64,000 bases of DNA from an uncultured Pseudomonadales bacterium (GTDB lineage Bacteria > Pseudomonadota > Gammaproteobacteria > Pseudomonadales > Porticoccaceae): assembly GCA_943846685.1 (NCBI GenBank), contig OX044363.1:2139386-2203385 (forward strand), given 5' to 3'. The translations under genes and the position numbers were made by a program. Under the pieces are notes generated by a model, which was not told where the DNA came from, made no database searches, and worked only from the letters and a program-made list of their open reading frames with translations. This document shows, in pieces, positions 47,341-56,338 of the stretch (position 1 is its first letter; every line of letters starts with the position of its first letter).

Positions 47341-48138
47341 TTATACTAACGACGGCATATATCCGGCTTCAATCGACTGCGATTTATTAACCACGGTGCC
47401 AACAATATTGGCGTTTTGCATGGACTGTATGGCTTTTCTTATATCGGCTTCTGAATCACGCCCCTCTTCCAAAACCATTAAAAAGCAATCCACATGATTG
47501 AGTGCGGTTAGTACATCATCACGAGGCAAAATAGCGGGCATATCGTAGATTACAATTCGTGACTTATAGCGCTGGGTGACTTCGTTAAACAGCCTGACCA
47601 TTCTCGGGCTTGATATTAGCTCGGATGAATTGTCGACACTGCCTACGCCGGGTAAAAGCAGTAATCGCTCAACACCAGGATTAACCAATAGATCGGCAAT
47701 TTCTGCATCGCCTTTCAGGTAGTGACTAAGTCCAACTTTTGGCTCAATCGCGAAGTAGTCTTTAATCCCCGGATGGCGCAGGTCCATATCGACCAGCAGT
47801 GCTGTGTAGTTAACTTCCATGGCAATTGCCGCGGCCAGATTGCTTGCTACCAGGGACTTTCCTTCACCCGGTGAGGGTGAAATTATGCCTATACTGCGCC
47901 AGTTATTGGCACGCATCTGCTTGATAATGGTGGTGCGCAATGTTCTGAATAGCTGTGATCGCGGGTCATTGGATGAACGGGATACAACTAGGTTTTTCTC
48001 TAGCAATTTATGGCACACCGGAACCACTTGGCTGGAGGTGTAGACAATCTTTTCCAGCGGTGAGCCTTTCCCCGTTGCCTGTTTGTGCTCTTGGCGTTTT
48101 TCTCTGGCCTTCTGAAGCGCCTTGTGGATACGAGACAT
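47341..48138 (-). CDS. CpsD/CapB-type BY-kinase-like ATPase (exosortase-associated)
   Basis: The 265-residue protein starts MSRIHKALQKAREKRQEH, typical of EPS tyrosine autokinases. It has Walker A SPSPGEGKS (87-95), Walker A' LLVDMDLRHP and IVIYDMPAILPRDDVL. The Tyr-rich C-terminal tail of classical BY-kinases is short or absent. It acts with the chain-length determinant coded directly upstream to control polymer length and export. Confidence 0.88.
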   Translation of the reverse strand: MSRIHKALQKAREKRQEHKQATGKGSPLEKIVYTSSQVVPVCHKLLEKNLVVSRSSNDPRSQLFRTLRTTIIKQMRANNWRSIGIISPSPGEGKSLVASNLAAAIAMEVNYTALLVDMDLRHPGIKDYFAIEPKVGLSHYLKGDAEIADLLVNPGVERLLLLPGVGSVDNSSELISSPRMVRLFNEVTQRYKSRIVIYDMPAILPRDDVLTALNHVDCFLMVLEEGRDSEADIRKAIQSMQNANIVGTVVNKSQSIEAGYMPSLV

Positions 48139-48147
48139 AGTGGTTAC

Positions 48148-48258
48148 CTACAACATATTAATTTTGGTCATGACTTTAAACCAGACGATATCCAGGCTCA
48201 TGACAAAGTAGTGGACTATAGCCAGCATCACTAAGGTTAAGAGCGCGGCGATAATCAT
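48148..48258 (-). CDS. 36-codon membrane ORF, probably the detached C-terminus of the chain-length determinant
   Basis: The small frame starts at ATG 48258, overlapping the stop of the chain-length gene by one base (TGATG). It encodes one hydrophobic helix (MIIAALLTLVMLAIVHYF) and VMSLDIVWFKVMTKI. Family members of the upstream chain-length protein usually end with a second membrane helix followed by a similar Leu/Asp/Trp/Phe-Lys tail, so a one-base deletion just before 48260 is the simplest explanation. A genuine, coupled small membrane protein is the alternative. Confidence 0.5.
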   Translation of the reverse strand: MIIAALLTLVMLAIVHYFVMSLDIVWFKVMTKINML

Positions 48259-49743
48259 CAGTCGTTTCGCGACTTGTCTTTCTTGCTGTAATCTTCGGCG
48301 GTCAGCATCAGCGGGATAATGGCCAGGGGCTCTGCGCCTGTGATGCGGGTGTAATCTTTAATACTTCTAACGGCGGGGTCGAGCATTTCAACCAGCAGTA
48401 CCAGGCCGAGACTAATTGCACCGGAGAGAAACAAGCCCATCATTAGTAGTTTTGGACGGTTTGGCTTAACCGACTCGGTGGGGCGCAGTGGCGGTTCAAT
48501 CAATGTGAAGCTTTCAGCTTTGTTTTCAGACTCAAGGTTTTGCGCGACATCGGCTTCTAGTTGCTTGGCGCGCAATTCCTGGTATTTCCGCTTGGTGCTT
48601 TCGTAGTCGCGGGTCATATCGTCGTAACTGCGCTGCACTTCGTGGGTGCGTGCAACTCGTTCGTGATACTCCCTGACTTCAGCCTGCATGGATTGGCGTT
48701 CAATATTGGCTCGGGCAAGTTCTTTTTCGGTGAGATCAATCTTTATTTTTATCTGTCGGTACAGCGGGTTGGAGATTTCATCCATATCCTGTTCAGGCTG
48801 AAACAGGGCATCTGCAGTCACTTCTTTTTCCAGCCCATCTATCTCTCGGGTTAAGCGCTTGATATCGGGATGAGACTCTGAGTATTTATTTTTCAGGCTG
48901 CTCAGCTCATTTTTAAGCTGTGCCAGCCTGACTGGGCTGCTCAGGGTGGTCACGCCATCGCTGCTGGCCACATAGGGGTCCATACTGGCCAGTTCCAGGC
49001 TGAGGTAGTGCACCTGATCACCCAACCTGACTGCTTCCTTCTGGCGCGCTTTGATCTTCTCTTCAAGATTTTTAATCATTGAGAGATTGAATTGCAGTAG
49101 CTCTGGCAGGCTATCGCCAAACTCCAGTTTAAAGTTGGCAATTCGCTCTTCTAGTCCCTGCACGGTTTTTTGCATTTTGTCAGCTTCATCGCTGAGAAAA
49201 GTGACCGTTTCTGCGGCTTTATTGGTTCTGGTTTTAACATTTTCATCGAGGAACATGGTCACCAGTTCATTGGCCACCTTTTGCGCTATATCTGGCGATT
49301 CGTCCATAAAGGAAACTTTAAAAGCAATACTGGCTCGCTGTGCCCTGCCCCTTGTCGGATCGATCACATTGGCATTGATCATCTCGACAAAAACCGAGCT
49401 GCGAAATTTCTCCACCAATAGAGATACAGTGCTGGATCTCTCTCTGATCCTTATAGACATTGTATTTATCCAGGGTTTCGAGAATCCGCGAGGTGGTTAA
49501 AATACGCTGCTTGATTACCTGTATCTGCTGCTCGGCATAGCTAGTCACTGTGGAGCGCACCAGATCTCGCGGAATCTCCTGGCTCTCAATCAGGACTACA
49601 CCTTCCGACTGATAGATAGGCGGCAGTAAGAACGTGATTGTTGCGCTGAGGGCAAGTAGTAGCGGAAAGGCGACAATAATATACAGCTTGCGCCTGCGCA
49701 GAATATCTAAATAATCCAGCAGTGACTTTTCAGTATCATCCAT
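48258..49743 (-). CDS. Wzz/GNVR-type polysaccharide chain-length determinant, one internal frameshift
   Basis: The N-terminal frame (49318-49743) has the first membrane helix (KLYIIVAFPLLLALSATITFLL) written here in part, and IYQSEGVVLIESQEIP. The main frame (to 49460) carries the long periplasmic coiled coils and the second helix with GLVLLVEMLDPAVRSIKDYT. The frames meet in a TC/GA repeat at about 49437-49444; restoring one GA unit reads YKDQRE-RSSTVSLLVEKF and gives about 495 residues. It pairs with the adjacent kinase-like ATPase in a PCP-2a-type export system. Its C-terminal helix is probably coded at 48148-48258. Confidence 0.8.
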
Positions 49744-49779
49744 AGTTGTACAGCGTCCTTTTTTCTCTAATTCTTATTA

Positions 49780-50922
49780 TTAAAAGCTATAGCGCAGACC
49801 CAGTTTTACGCGGTTTGAGTCGACTTCCCCACCCAGCTGCCGATCAAAGCTTCTGAACACATAGGAGGTCTGCAGGGTTAATTTTTCTGTTAGCCGATAG
49901 TGGTAATAGGGTGAGATATTGATACTTTCACGATCATTATCGACAGAGTTAGTGTTATACCAGGAGACATTAATGCCTGAGGAACTGCGTGTAGTGAATC
50001 TATGCTCAAAACCAATCCCTAGGCTATCGCGCTCTTCCACATCACCCTGACTGGATGGATAGAGGCCTCTTGAAAGGCTCAGCGACCAGTCGGTTTTTTC
50101 CTGGCTGTAATTCATACCTAAATTAAGAAGAAGGCCGGTATTCTCTGAATCTACAATCACCACTGCTGGCCCTGAAATAATGCGCTTGCGGCTGTCACTT
50201 TGAAAATAGCCTGTGCTGCCATTAATATTCAATGACTCGGAGTATTGGTAGATAAAACCAACCGTTATGTTTTCATAATCGGTTTCATTGGTGTTGATAT
50301 TGGGACGATCCGCCTGGTACTTCGACACGCTGATATTTGCTGTGGTACTGAGCACTTCATCAACTTTGTGCTGCCAGTTTAAGCCTACTGTTTCGTTCTC
50401 ATTATCTGAAAAATCATCCGCATCATAGTCGCGCTCGGTGAAACCAAGAGATATGCCAAGATCGTCTTTTTCAGTGACACGAAACACCACGCTGGGGTCC
50501 ACATAGACTGTTTCGACAATGGTGTTTGAATCAAACTGGCCGGTATCTTCCTCGGCAAAATCACGCTGTGAACTTTCACGGTAACCAAAGTCCATAGACC
50601 AGGTTGAGCGCGCTCTCTTGTAGCTGTTTTTCCAGCTAAAGGCGGGATCTTCAGAATCAAATTGATCAAATTCGGAATAGCGCTTTACCGCCAATTTGGC
50701 ATCGAGCTCAGATGTCATCACTGGTGTTAAATAGATCAGTGAGACCTCAGGTTTAACCGAATATATCCAGCTCTCCTGCTCGGTATCACTCATTAAAAAA
50801 TTATCATCATAGGCAGCATCCGCATCAAAGCTAAAATCTGCCACCCAGCCTGCTGCAAGGGATGCTGCAGGAAAAGTAACCAGCAACAGTGCCCCAGCGA
50901 TTGATTTAGATATCTTGTTCAT
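49780..50922 (-). CDS. Outer-membrane beta-barrel protein of exosortase/EPS loci
   Basis: The 380-residue protein has a signal peptide (ALLLVTFPAASLAA, cleavage near residue 23). Alternating-residue strands rich in Tyr/Ser/Asn follow throughout, and the chain ends NRVKLGLRYSF with a terminal Phe, a barrel-assembly signal. It matches the PEP-CTERM-associated outer-membrane proteins that sit between the export protein and the chain-length determinant. It may form or assist the outer-membrane exit for the polymer. Confidence 0.82.
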   Translation of the reverse strand: MNKISKSIAGALLLVTFPAASLAAGWVADFSFDADAAYDDNFLMSDTEQESWIYSVKPEVSLIYLTPVMTSELDAKLAVKRYSEFDQFDSEDPAFSWKNSYKRARSTWSMDFGYRESSQRDFAEEDTGQFDSNTIVETVYVDPSVVFRVTEKDDLGISLGFTERDYDADDFSDNENETVGLNWQHKVDEVLSTTANISVSKYQADRPNINTNETDYENITVGFIYQYSESLNINGSTGYFQSDSRKRIISGPAVVIVDSENTGLLLNLGMNYSQEKTDWSLSLSRGLYPSSQGDVEERDSLGIGFEHRFTTRSSSGINVSWYNTNSVDNDRESINISPYYHYRLTEKLTLQTSYVFRSFDRQLGGEVDSNRVKLGLRYSF

Positions 50923-50938
50923 AGCGAGTCCTTGCTAT

Positions 50939-51523
50939 TTATGGGACGACTATTACGTCTCCCGCGTTAAGAAGGTGATTGCTGGACAGATCACTGCCTT
51001 TCTCAAGATCTGAATAGCGCACTTTTAAAAGAGTTTCCTGAGCATCTGTTGCCTGATCACTACGACGGATAATTTTGATCGAGTTTCCGGCGGCAAATTC
51101 ATTGAGCCCACCGGCCATGGCCAGTGCCTGCATTACCGTGGTTGATTGAATCATGGCGACGGGGCCAGGCTTAAGTACTTTGCCGACTACAAAGACCACA
51201 TTGCCTTTGGTGCTGGTTACGGTGACATTGACCTCTGGGTCGGCGATAAAGGTATCGAGTTTTTCACCGATGACCGTCTCGACTTCAGCGGCGCTTTTGC
51301 CTGCGGCCTGTAAATGCCCTACCAGCGGAAATGAAATCATGCCATCGGGCAGGACGGTGATGGTTTTTTGCAATGTCTCTTCGTTCCAGACAGAGACATC
51401 TAGCTGATCTCCCGGGTTGAGAAGATAGGTCTCAGCTGTCGCTACATTACATAGACCCACCATTAGCAGTGAGGCTGTAAGAAGGATGGTTTTTAACATT
51501 CCTGTTGCTTTAATCATGATCAC
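50939..51523 (-). CDS. Polysaccharide export protein (Wza-like, SLBB domain)
   Basis: The 194-residue protein has a signal peptide ending near NVATA (residue 30), then the Poly_export domain ETYLLNPGDQLDVSVWNEE with LPDGMISFPLVGHLQAAGKS. An SLBB domain follows (GNVVFVVGKVLKPGPVAM, MQALAMAGGLNEFA). It lacks a lipobox cysteine at the mature N-terminus and the long C-terminal helix of E. coli Wza, so it is a short periplasmic export component. It begins the export block after the sugar transferase gene. Confidence 0.88.
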   Translation of the reverse strand: MIMIKATGMLKTILLTASLLMVGLCNVATAETYLLNPGDQLDVSVWNEETLQKTITVLPDGMISFPLVGHLQAAGKSAAEVETVIGEKLDTFIADPEVNVTVTSTKGNVVFVVGKVLKPGPVAMIQSTTVMQALAMAGGLNEFAAGNSIKIIRRSDQATDAQETLLKVRYSDLEKGSDLSSNHLLNAGDVIVVP

Positions 51524-51610
51524 TTATCCTGTGTAATCTGTTTCAGTTTATTGTAGACCTATTTATCTACCTTTGAAGCCCGCTCCAGCGCCGATTGCAC
51601 GGCGTTGATA

Positions 51611-53026
51611 TCAATAGGCATTTTTGTTGAGAAATCCTCCGCAGGCGGTTATTACAATCAGCTTTATATCCAGCCATATTGACCAGCTACGAATATATTC
51701 AAGGTCGTATTTAATACGCCCTTCCATTTTTTCCATGGTGTCCGTTTCACCCCGATAACCTTTAACTTGCGCCAGCCCTGTGATGCCAGGCTTAACTTTA
51801 TGGCGCAACATATAGCCATGGATCGCGGTTCTATAAAATTCATTGTGAATGACCGCATGCGGGCGCGGGCCAACAATCGACATGGTGCCGGCAATCACAT
51901 TAAAGAACTGTGGTAGCTCATCCAGAGATGCCCGACGTAAAAAAGCGCCCAGCGGGGTGATGCGACAATCTTCTTTACTCGCCTGCTGTAGCTCTTGATC
52001 CCCTGCATCCATGGCTGTCATGGTTCTAAATTTCCATACCGTAATTGGTTCGCCGCCTATGCCATAGCGCTGTTGCCGAAAAAGTGCTGGGCCCTTCGAT
52101 GTCATCTTTATTCCCAGTGCAATCAACAGCATCGGCAAGGCAATAATCAGTAAAATAAGACTACCGGCAACAATGTCGAGCATACGTTTAGTAATATTAT
52201 CCAAACCTGTGTGGGGCGATTCGAAAATACTAATCGCTGGCATTCCCTGTATATCTAGCCAACTGGCATTTAATAAATCAAAGCTGAACAGGTCGAGCAT
52301 CATGTAGGCGGATACTGTGGTATCTGCCAATTCATTAAGTAACACTTTTATACGCTTCTCTGCGGCGAGCGGCAGGGTGATAAAAATAGTATCAATTTTG
52401 CCTTTTTTGGCCTGATCAATCAGTTCTTGAGAACCGCCTTTGATCAGACTTGAATCTGAAATAAATCGCCGCGAACCATTGCTTCTTCTATCGTCAAAGT
52501 AGCCTTCAAATTTGTAGCCGGCCCAGGGCATCGACTGAATACGACTTTCTAAACTAGCGCCCAACTCTGTGGCGCCATAAATTGCCACCGAGCGAGAACT
52601 CACTCCGGTATCGCGGAACAGCCTTAAAACCATTCGGGTAATCGAATGCCAGGAGATCAACTCGATGGGAGTAAGTACAAACCAGTAAAAGACCATTTCA
52701 CGGTTGTACAAATCAGAGGGGTGAAAAACCAAATCAACCAGAATCAGAATGACAACAACTATCAGCCAGTTACTGCCTACGGCTGTCACTTCAGCTCTTA
52801 GACTAATGTCACGCCAGGCTTTGTAACTGTGACTGGATTCAGAAAGGAAGCTAAAAAATACGATAGCTATAAGCAGAAGCCAGTTGTACAGTGGCACCCA
52901 ACTGAGTTTGAGTACCGACACTAACGCCACTAGCGTACAGCCAATTATTCCCGCATCAATAAGGCGAGAAAATGCATTAATCTTTGCGTCACGACGACGC
53001 ACCATCCTTGAGAATTGATCGGCCAT
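51611..53026 (-). CDS. Undecaprenyl-phosphate sugar phosphotransferase (priming transferase, WcaJ-like)
   Basis: This polyprenyl-phosphate hexose-1-phosphate transferase starts repeat-unit assembly. Four hydrophobic segments fill the N-terminal third; a nucleotide-binding-like region (SVAIYGATELGASLES) follows. The catalytic domain has TKRMLDIVAGS, KGPALFRQQRYGIGGEP, VWKFRTMTAMD, SLDELPQFFNVIAGTMSIVG and VKPGITGLAQVKGYRG. I use the ATG at 53026 rather than a GTG two codons upstream. About 471 residues, full length. It is the first gene of the polysaccharide transcript. Confidence 0.92.
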   Translation of the reverse strand: MADQFSRMVRRRDAKINAFSRLIDAGIIGCTLVALVSVLKLSWVPLYNWLLLIAIVFFSFLSESSHSYKAWRDISLRAEVTAVGSNWLIVVVILILVDLVFHPSDLYNREMVFYWFVLTPIELISWHSITRMVLRLFRDTGVSSRSVAIYGATELGASLESRIQSMPWAGYKFEGYFDDRRSNGSRRFISDSSLIKGGSQELIDQAKKGKIDTIFITLPLAAEKRIKVLLNELADTTVSAYMMLDLFSFDLLNASWLDIQGMPAISIFESPHTGLDNITKRMLDIVAGSLILLIIALPMLLIALGIKMTSKGPALFRQQRYGIGGEPITVWKFRTMTAMDAGDQELQQASKEDCRITPLGAFLRRASLDELPQFFNVIAGTMSIVGPRPHAVIHNEFYRTAIHGYMLRHKVKPGITGLAQVKGYRGETDTMEKMEGRIKYDLEYIRSWSIWLDIKLIVITACGGFLNKNAY

Positions 53027-53143
53027 AAGCACAACTGACTCTATTTAGTAATTTCCTGAAAAAGATTGTACGTAACGTTTTTTTTCTGTCGATCACGTAA
53101 CATCTAAATTGTGAATCAGTTGTCTTCTAATCTGTGAGCTGAA

Positions 53144-53758
53144 CTACGTTTTTACCGATTTTCGCAGCCCAGCCAAGCCGAATAACCCGGTGATAAAAAG
53201 CCAAGCAGCAGCGGGAATTGGAACCTCTGAAACCGCCCACTGGGTAAAGTGGGAGATATCATGTTCTTTATTATCCAGTGCTTTGCCAATTTCTATCTCA
53301 AGCTGGTTACCCGAAGCCCCGTCATCATTGACCTGAAAAAGCCAGACAAATGAAGAGGCTTTTACGGTGAGATAACCAGTGAAATCTGCCGATGTCTTCA
53401 GTTTCTGGCCATCAATGCTAATGTCGGGTGCATCTGTTTTTACACCTGACAGCCCGGGGATTACAACGCCTTCAAAAGCCAGCATATTGACCATATCTGC
53501 GGGATGATCTTGAGCTGATCCGGTAGACCAAAATACGTCCGATGTGATATCACCGATACTGCCAGTAGTCACAACGCATGTAACACAGCTATTGGCGAAG
53601 TTCTGATCAATTCCGCCGTCACCATCCTCATCAACACCACCAGGGCTATTGTTCTTGTCTATAGCCCAGATACTCAGCAGATCGACTGTGCCCGCCTGAG
53701 CAGGAACTAATGCCAATGAGCAAAGTGTAAAAAATGTTATTAATATTACCTTTTTCAT
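53144..53758 (-). CDS. VPLPA-type PEP-CTERM sorting-signal protein
   Basis: The 204-residue exported protein has a signal peptide (ITFFTLCSLALVPAQA). Its C-terminal sorting signal is VPIPAAAWLFITGLFGLAGL followed by a basic tail, RKSVKT: motif, hydrophobic helix and positive end, as exosortase substrates require. The Val-Pro-Ile-Pro-Ala form is the VPLPA class. Near the N-terminus an Asp-rich stretch, DEDGDGGID, resembles a calcium loop. The function of the mature domain is unknown. The ATG follows AAGGAAG. It is the only sorting-signal protein in the window and is preceded by a perfect CRP-type site. Confidence 0.87.
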   Translation of the reverse strand: MKKVILITFFTLCSLALVPAQAGTVDLLSIWAIDKNNSPGGVDEDGDGGIDQNFANSCVTCVVTTGSIGDITSDVFWSTGSAQDHPADMVNMLAFEGVVIPGLSGVKTDAPDISIDGQKLKTSADFTGYLTVKASSFVWLFQVNDDGASGNQLEIEIGKALDNKEHDISHFTQWAVSEVPIPAAAWLFITGLFGLAGLRKSVKT

Positions 53759-53824
53759 GATTTCTTCCTTGTATGTCTTCTATACCTTCCCCAACCTTAT
53801 CCGTGAGTCGATCCACAGTAATAG

Positions 53825-53840
53825 TGTGAATTAGCTCACA
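53825..53840. promoter_or_regulatory. Perfect CRP/Vfr consensus site upstream of the VPLPA-CTERM gene
   Basis: TGTGA-ATTAGC-TCACA is an exact TGTGA-N6-TCACA palindrome. It lies 66 bp before the ATG at 53758. A -10-like TATAGA at about 53779-53784 would put the start site near 53772 and the CRP site centred at about -61, the class I activation position. The matching -35 is poor, as expected for a CRP-dependent promoter. The promoter assignment is prediction. Confidence 0.6.
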
Positions 53841-53955
53841 GCCCTCACTAGTAAGTTAAAAGATAGACCATGGACAGGCTCTGTCAAGATTGAGAGGGTA
53901 TTTTTATTTATTAGTGGATAGGTTAAGGAGGGTTTTATGCATAAACAGTGGGCAT

Positions 53956-53986
53956 AAAAAAAGGCGGCTCTAAAAGAACCGCCTTT
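53956..53986 (-). terminator. Terminator of the rpsP-rimM-trmD-rplS operon
   Basis: On the minus strand AAAGGCGGTTC pairs with GAGCCGCCTTT (one G-U pair) around a short TTTTA loop, followed by a run of T residues. It lies about 30 bp beyond the rplS stop. Confidence 0.85.
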
Positions 53987-54017
53987 CTTGGGAAAATCAG
54001 GTAATAACCAGTGGTTA

Positions 54018-54374
54018 TTAGCTGAGCTTTTCCTTGATACGTGCTGCTCGACCTGAAAGCTCGCGCAAGTAGTACAGCTTGGCGCGACGAACTGCACCGC
54101 GACGCTTTACTTCAATGCTGTCAACCAGTGGGCTGTAGGTCTGGAAAGTACGCTCTACGCCGATACCGTTAGAGATTTTACGTACGGTGAATGCAGAGTT
54201 CAGCTGGCGGTTACGCTTGGCCAGAACTACACCTTCAAAAGCCTGAAGACGCTCGCGAGTGCCCTCTTTTACTTTTACCTGAACAACAACGGTATCACCG
54301 GGGCTGAAATCAGGAATTTCTTTGCTCATCTGCTCTTTTTCAATTGCAGCGATAATAGATGTCTTGCTTGTCAT
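54018..54374 (-). CDS. rplS: Large ribosomal subunit protein bL19
   Basis: bL19 sits at the 30S-50S interface. The 118-residue product has [35 protein letters not shown] and [18 protein letters not shown], all highly conserved. I chose ATG 54374 because AGGAG lies 9 bp upstream and the length then matches the family; an in-frame upstream codon at 54416 would overlong the protein. It is last in rpsP-rimM-trmD-rplS, followed by a strong terminator. Confidence 0.97.
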   Translation of the reverse strand: MTSKTSIIAAIEKEQMSKEIPDFSPGDTVVVQVKVKEGTRERLQAFEGVVLAKRNRQLNSAFTVRKISNGIGVERTFQTYSPLVDSIEVKRRGAVRRAKLYYLRELSGRAARIKEKLS

Positions 54375-54449
54375 TTTTTCTTGCTCCTCAATTTTCATTG
54401 GTTGGTGGCATGCCACCTGTTTTAGAGCTCTGTACAGAGAGGATGAACA

Positions 54450-55201
54450 CTATCCTTTGTCATCATCTGCCAGCGCAGCACTCATTTCCTTGAGTAGAGC
54501 CTGTTGCTCTTTATTGAGCTTCAGGCGGTCCAGTAAATCCGGTCTTCTCTGTTGGGTTCGCACTAGTGATTGCTGCAAACGCCAACGTCTAATTTTTTCA
54601 TGATTCCCCGACAGCAATACCTCTGGTACAGCTGCCCTTGGTAATCATCCGGCCGCGTATAGTGCGGGCAGTCCAGCAGTCCCTCGGCAAAAGAATCCTG
54701 ATCCGCAGAATCTGAATGCCCCAGCGCTCCTGGTATCTGGCGTATTAGAGCATCCATCAAAACCATTGCTGGAAGCTCTCCGCCACTGAGTACGTAGTCA
54801 CCTATAGACCACTCCTCATCGACTTCTAACTCTATCAGTCGCTCGTCGATTCCCTCGTAGCGACCAGCAATCAGTATCAGTGACTGCTGTGTTGCAAATC
54901 TGTTTGCGGCGCTCTGATCGAGCACCTGACCCTGTGGAGACAAATAAACCACTCTGGCCTCTTGTCCCGCCCAATCTCTGGCGGCGGATATCGCCTTGCG
55001 CAAAGGCTCTATCATCATCACCATACCGGGACCGCCTCCGTAGGGGCGTTCATCAACCGTTTGATGACGATCTGTAGTAAATTCTCTAGGATTGAAGCTT
55101 TTACACTGCACCAATCCATTTTTAACCGCTCGACCACTGACGCCGTATTCGGTCAATGAATCGAACATTTCAGGAAACAAGGTAATCAATGCAATCTTCA
55201 T
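54450..55201 (-). CDS. trmD: tRNA (guanine37-N1)-methyltransferase TrmD, frameshifted near the C-terminus
   Basis: TrmD methylates G37 of tRNAs to keep the reading frame. The first 190 residues are normal: [50 protein letters not shown], the trefoil-knot SAM site [20 protein letters not shown] and the [11 protein letters not shown] motif. After DDYQG the frame changes and stops early at 54563. The other frame continues [20 protein letters not shown] to a stop at 54450. One missing G near 54630-54635 explains this and restores 250 residues. Because trmD is normally essential or nearly so, a sequencing error is the likely cause. Confidence 0.9.
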
Positions 55202-55228
55202 TCACTTGTACCTCTGAGTTCGCTGGCT

Positions 55229-55750
55229 TTAAAAAGCAGGATCCCAATTAACATCAATTTTTTGTTCCGCCAGATCTACCTTGACAACAAATTCATCGAC
55301 GTAGGGTATTAATCGCTCTTCCCGATCAATACTTTCGCTGTCACCTTTGACCACCAGCACATCATTTGCGCCGGTTTCCAGTATCGACTTAACCACGCCA
55401 AGCCGTACTTGCTGATCTTCATGGTGAGCAATAACCGCCAGACCCTCGAGTTGATGCCAGTAGTAATCATCTGTATTGAGGTCGGGGAAATTGCCTTTGT
55501 CGACCAAAATATCGTTACCGCACCATGTTTGAGCGAGGTCGCGATCATCAATATCTTTGATATGCACTACTAGGCTTTCGCCATGTCTGCGCCAATCATC
55601 GATTTCCAGTTGCTGAATGCCCGAAGCCGTAGCTATAAGCCACGGCTTGTAGGAGCAGAGCACCTCTACCTGTTCGGTAAAAGAGTGCACCTTCACCCAG
55701 CCACGCACACCGAATACTGTCGTTATGCGACCAACAACCAGTGTTTCCAT
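55229..55750 (-). CDS. rimM: Ribosome maturation factor RimM
   Basis: RimM binds uS19 and assists maturation of the 30S head. The 173-residue protein starts METLVVGRITTVFGVRGWVK, the conserved N-terminal barrel motif, with ILVDKGNFPDLNTDDYYWHQ, LEGLAV and the PRC-barrel segment RLIPYVDEFVVKVDL. It lies between rpsP (45 bp upstream) and trmD (28 bp downstream), the standard operon order. Confidence 0.95.
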   Translation of the reverse strand: METLVVGRITTVFGVRGWVKVHSFTEQVEVLCSYKPWLIATASGIQQLEIDDWRRHGESLVVHIKDIDDRDLAQTWCGNDILVDKGNFPDLNTDDYYWHQLEGLAVIAHHEDQQVRLGVVKSILETGANDVLVVKGDSESIDREERLIPYVDEFVVKVDLAEQKIDVNWDPAF

Positions 55751-55794
55751 CGAATCCTGTTCCCCAGAAATACTCAGCGGTAAATGCTGGTATA

Positions 55795-56058
55795 TCAGGC
55801 AGCTACTGGAGCAGCGGCTTTAGAAGCTTCTTTAATCAACGACTTAACACGATCACTAACCTGAGCACCCTGACCCTGCCAGTATGTGACGCGATCAAGA
55901 TCAATGCGCAAGCTCTCTTCTGAGCCGCGTGCTACTGGGTTGAAGAAACCGATACGCTCAATGTAGCGAGCGTCACGTGCTTTGCGTGAGTCGGAAACTG
56001 TGATGTGGTAAAAGGGACGTTTCTTAGCGCCACCACGAGCCAATCTAATTGTTACCAT
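55795..56058 (-). CDS. rpsP: Small ribosomal subunit protein bS16
   Basis: The 87-residue protein starts [20 protein letters not shown], the bS16 signature, and has [19 protein letters not shown]. It ends in an Ala-rich tail. AGGA lies about 9 bp before the ATG. It opens the rpsP-rimM-trmD-rplS operon; the promoter should lie in the 280-bp gap to ffh, but I could not pick a convincing -35/-10 pair there. Confidence 0.97.
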   Translation of the reverse strand: MVTIRLARGGAKKRPFYHITVSDSRKARDARYIERIGFFNPVARGSEESLRIDLDRVTYWQGQGAQVSDRVKSLIKEASKAAAPVAA

Positions 56059-56285
56059 TTACTAAAATCCTGTGTTCAAACTGGCATCATCGCCAGACTT
56101 GATATTGCAATATTTAATACTTCTAAAAAGCGCCGTGTACAAACACACGTAGCTCCCCGAAAGGCGCGGTATCTTACGTCAAAAGAGAATAAAAGGAAAC
56201 TACTTTAACTGCGATTACTGAAGAGTTGGAAATCGACAGCTTGAGCGGCTATCGATCGACTATTGAGCCGACAAAAATCCTCATT

Positions 56286-56315
56286 AAAAAGGGAGTCTTT
56301 TGGCCTTAGACTCCC
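56286..56315 (-). terminator. Terminator after ffh
   Basis: GGGAGTCT (56291-56298) pairs with AGACTCCC (56308-56315), an 8-bp perfect stem. On the minus strand it is followed by TTTTTAA. It lies about 25 bp beyond the ffh stop. Confidence 0.85.
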
Positions 56316-56338
56316 TTGAAATAAGGGCTTTGGGATTT

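Noticed and set aside
49051..49500. 149-codon plus-strand open frame
   Set aside because: It is antisense to the coiled-coil region of the chain-length determinant, which readily gives open complementary frames.
53041..53110. GTTACGT repeats as a possible hairpin before the sugar transferase gene
   Set aside because: The two copies are direct, not inverted, so they do not form a stem; no known operator matches.
23000..54000. EPS cluster as a mobile element or prophage
   Set aside because: No integrase, transposase, att-like repeats, tRNA junction or phage structural genes were seen.
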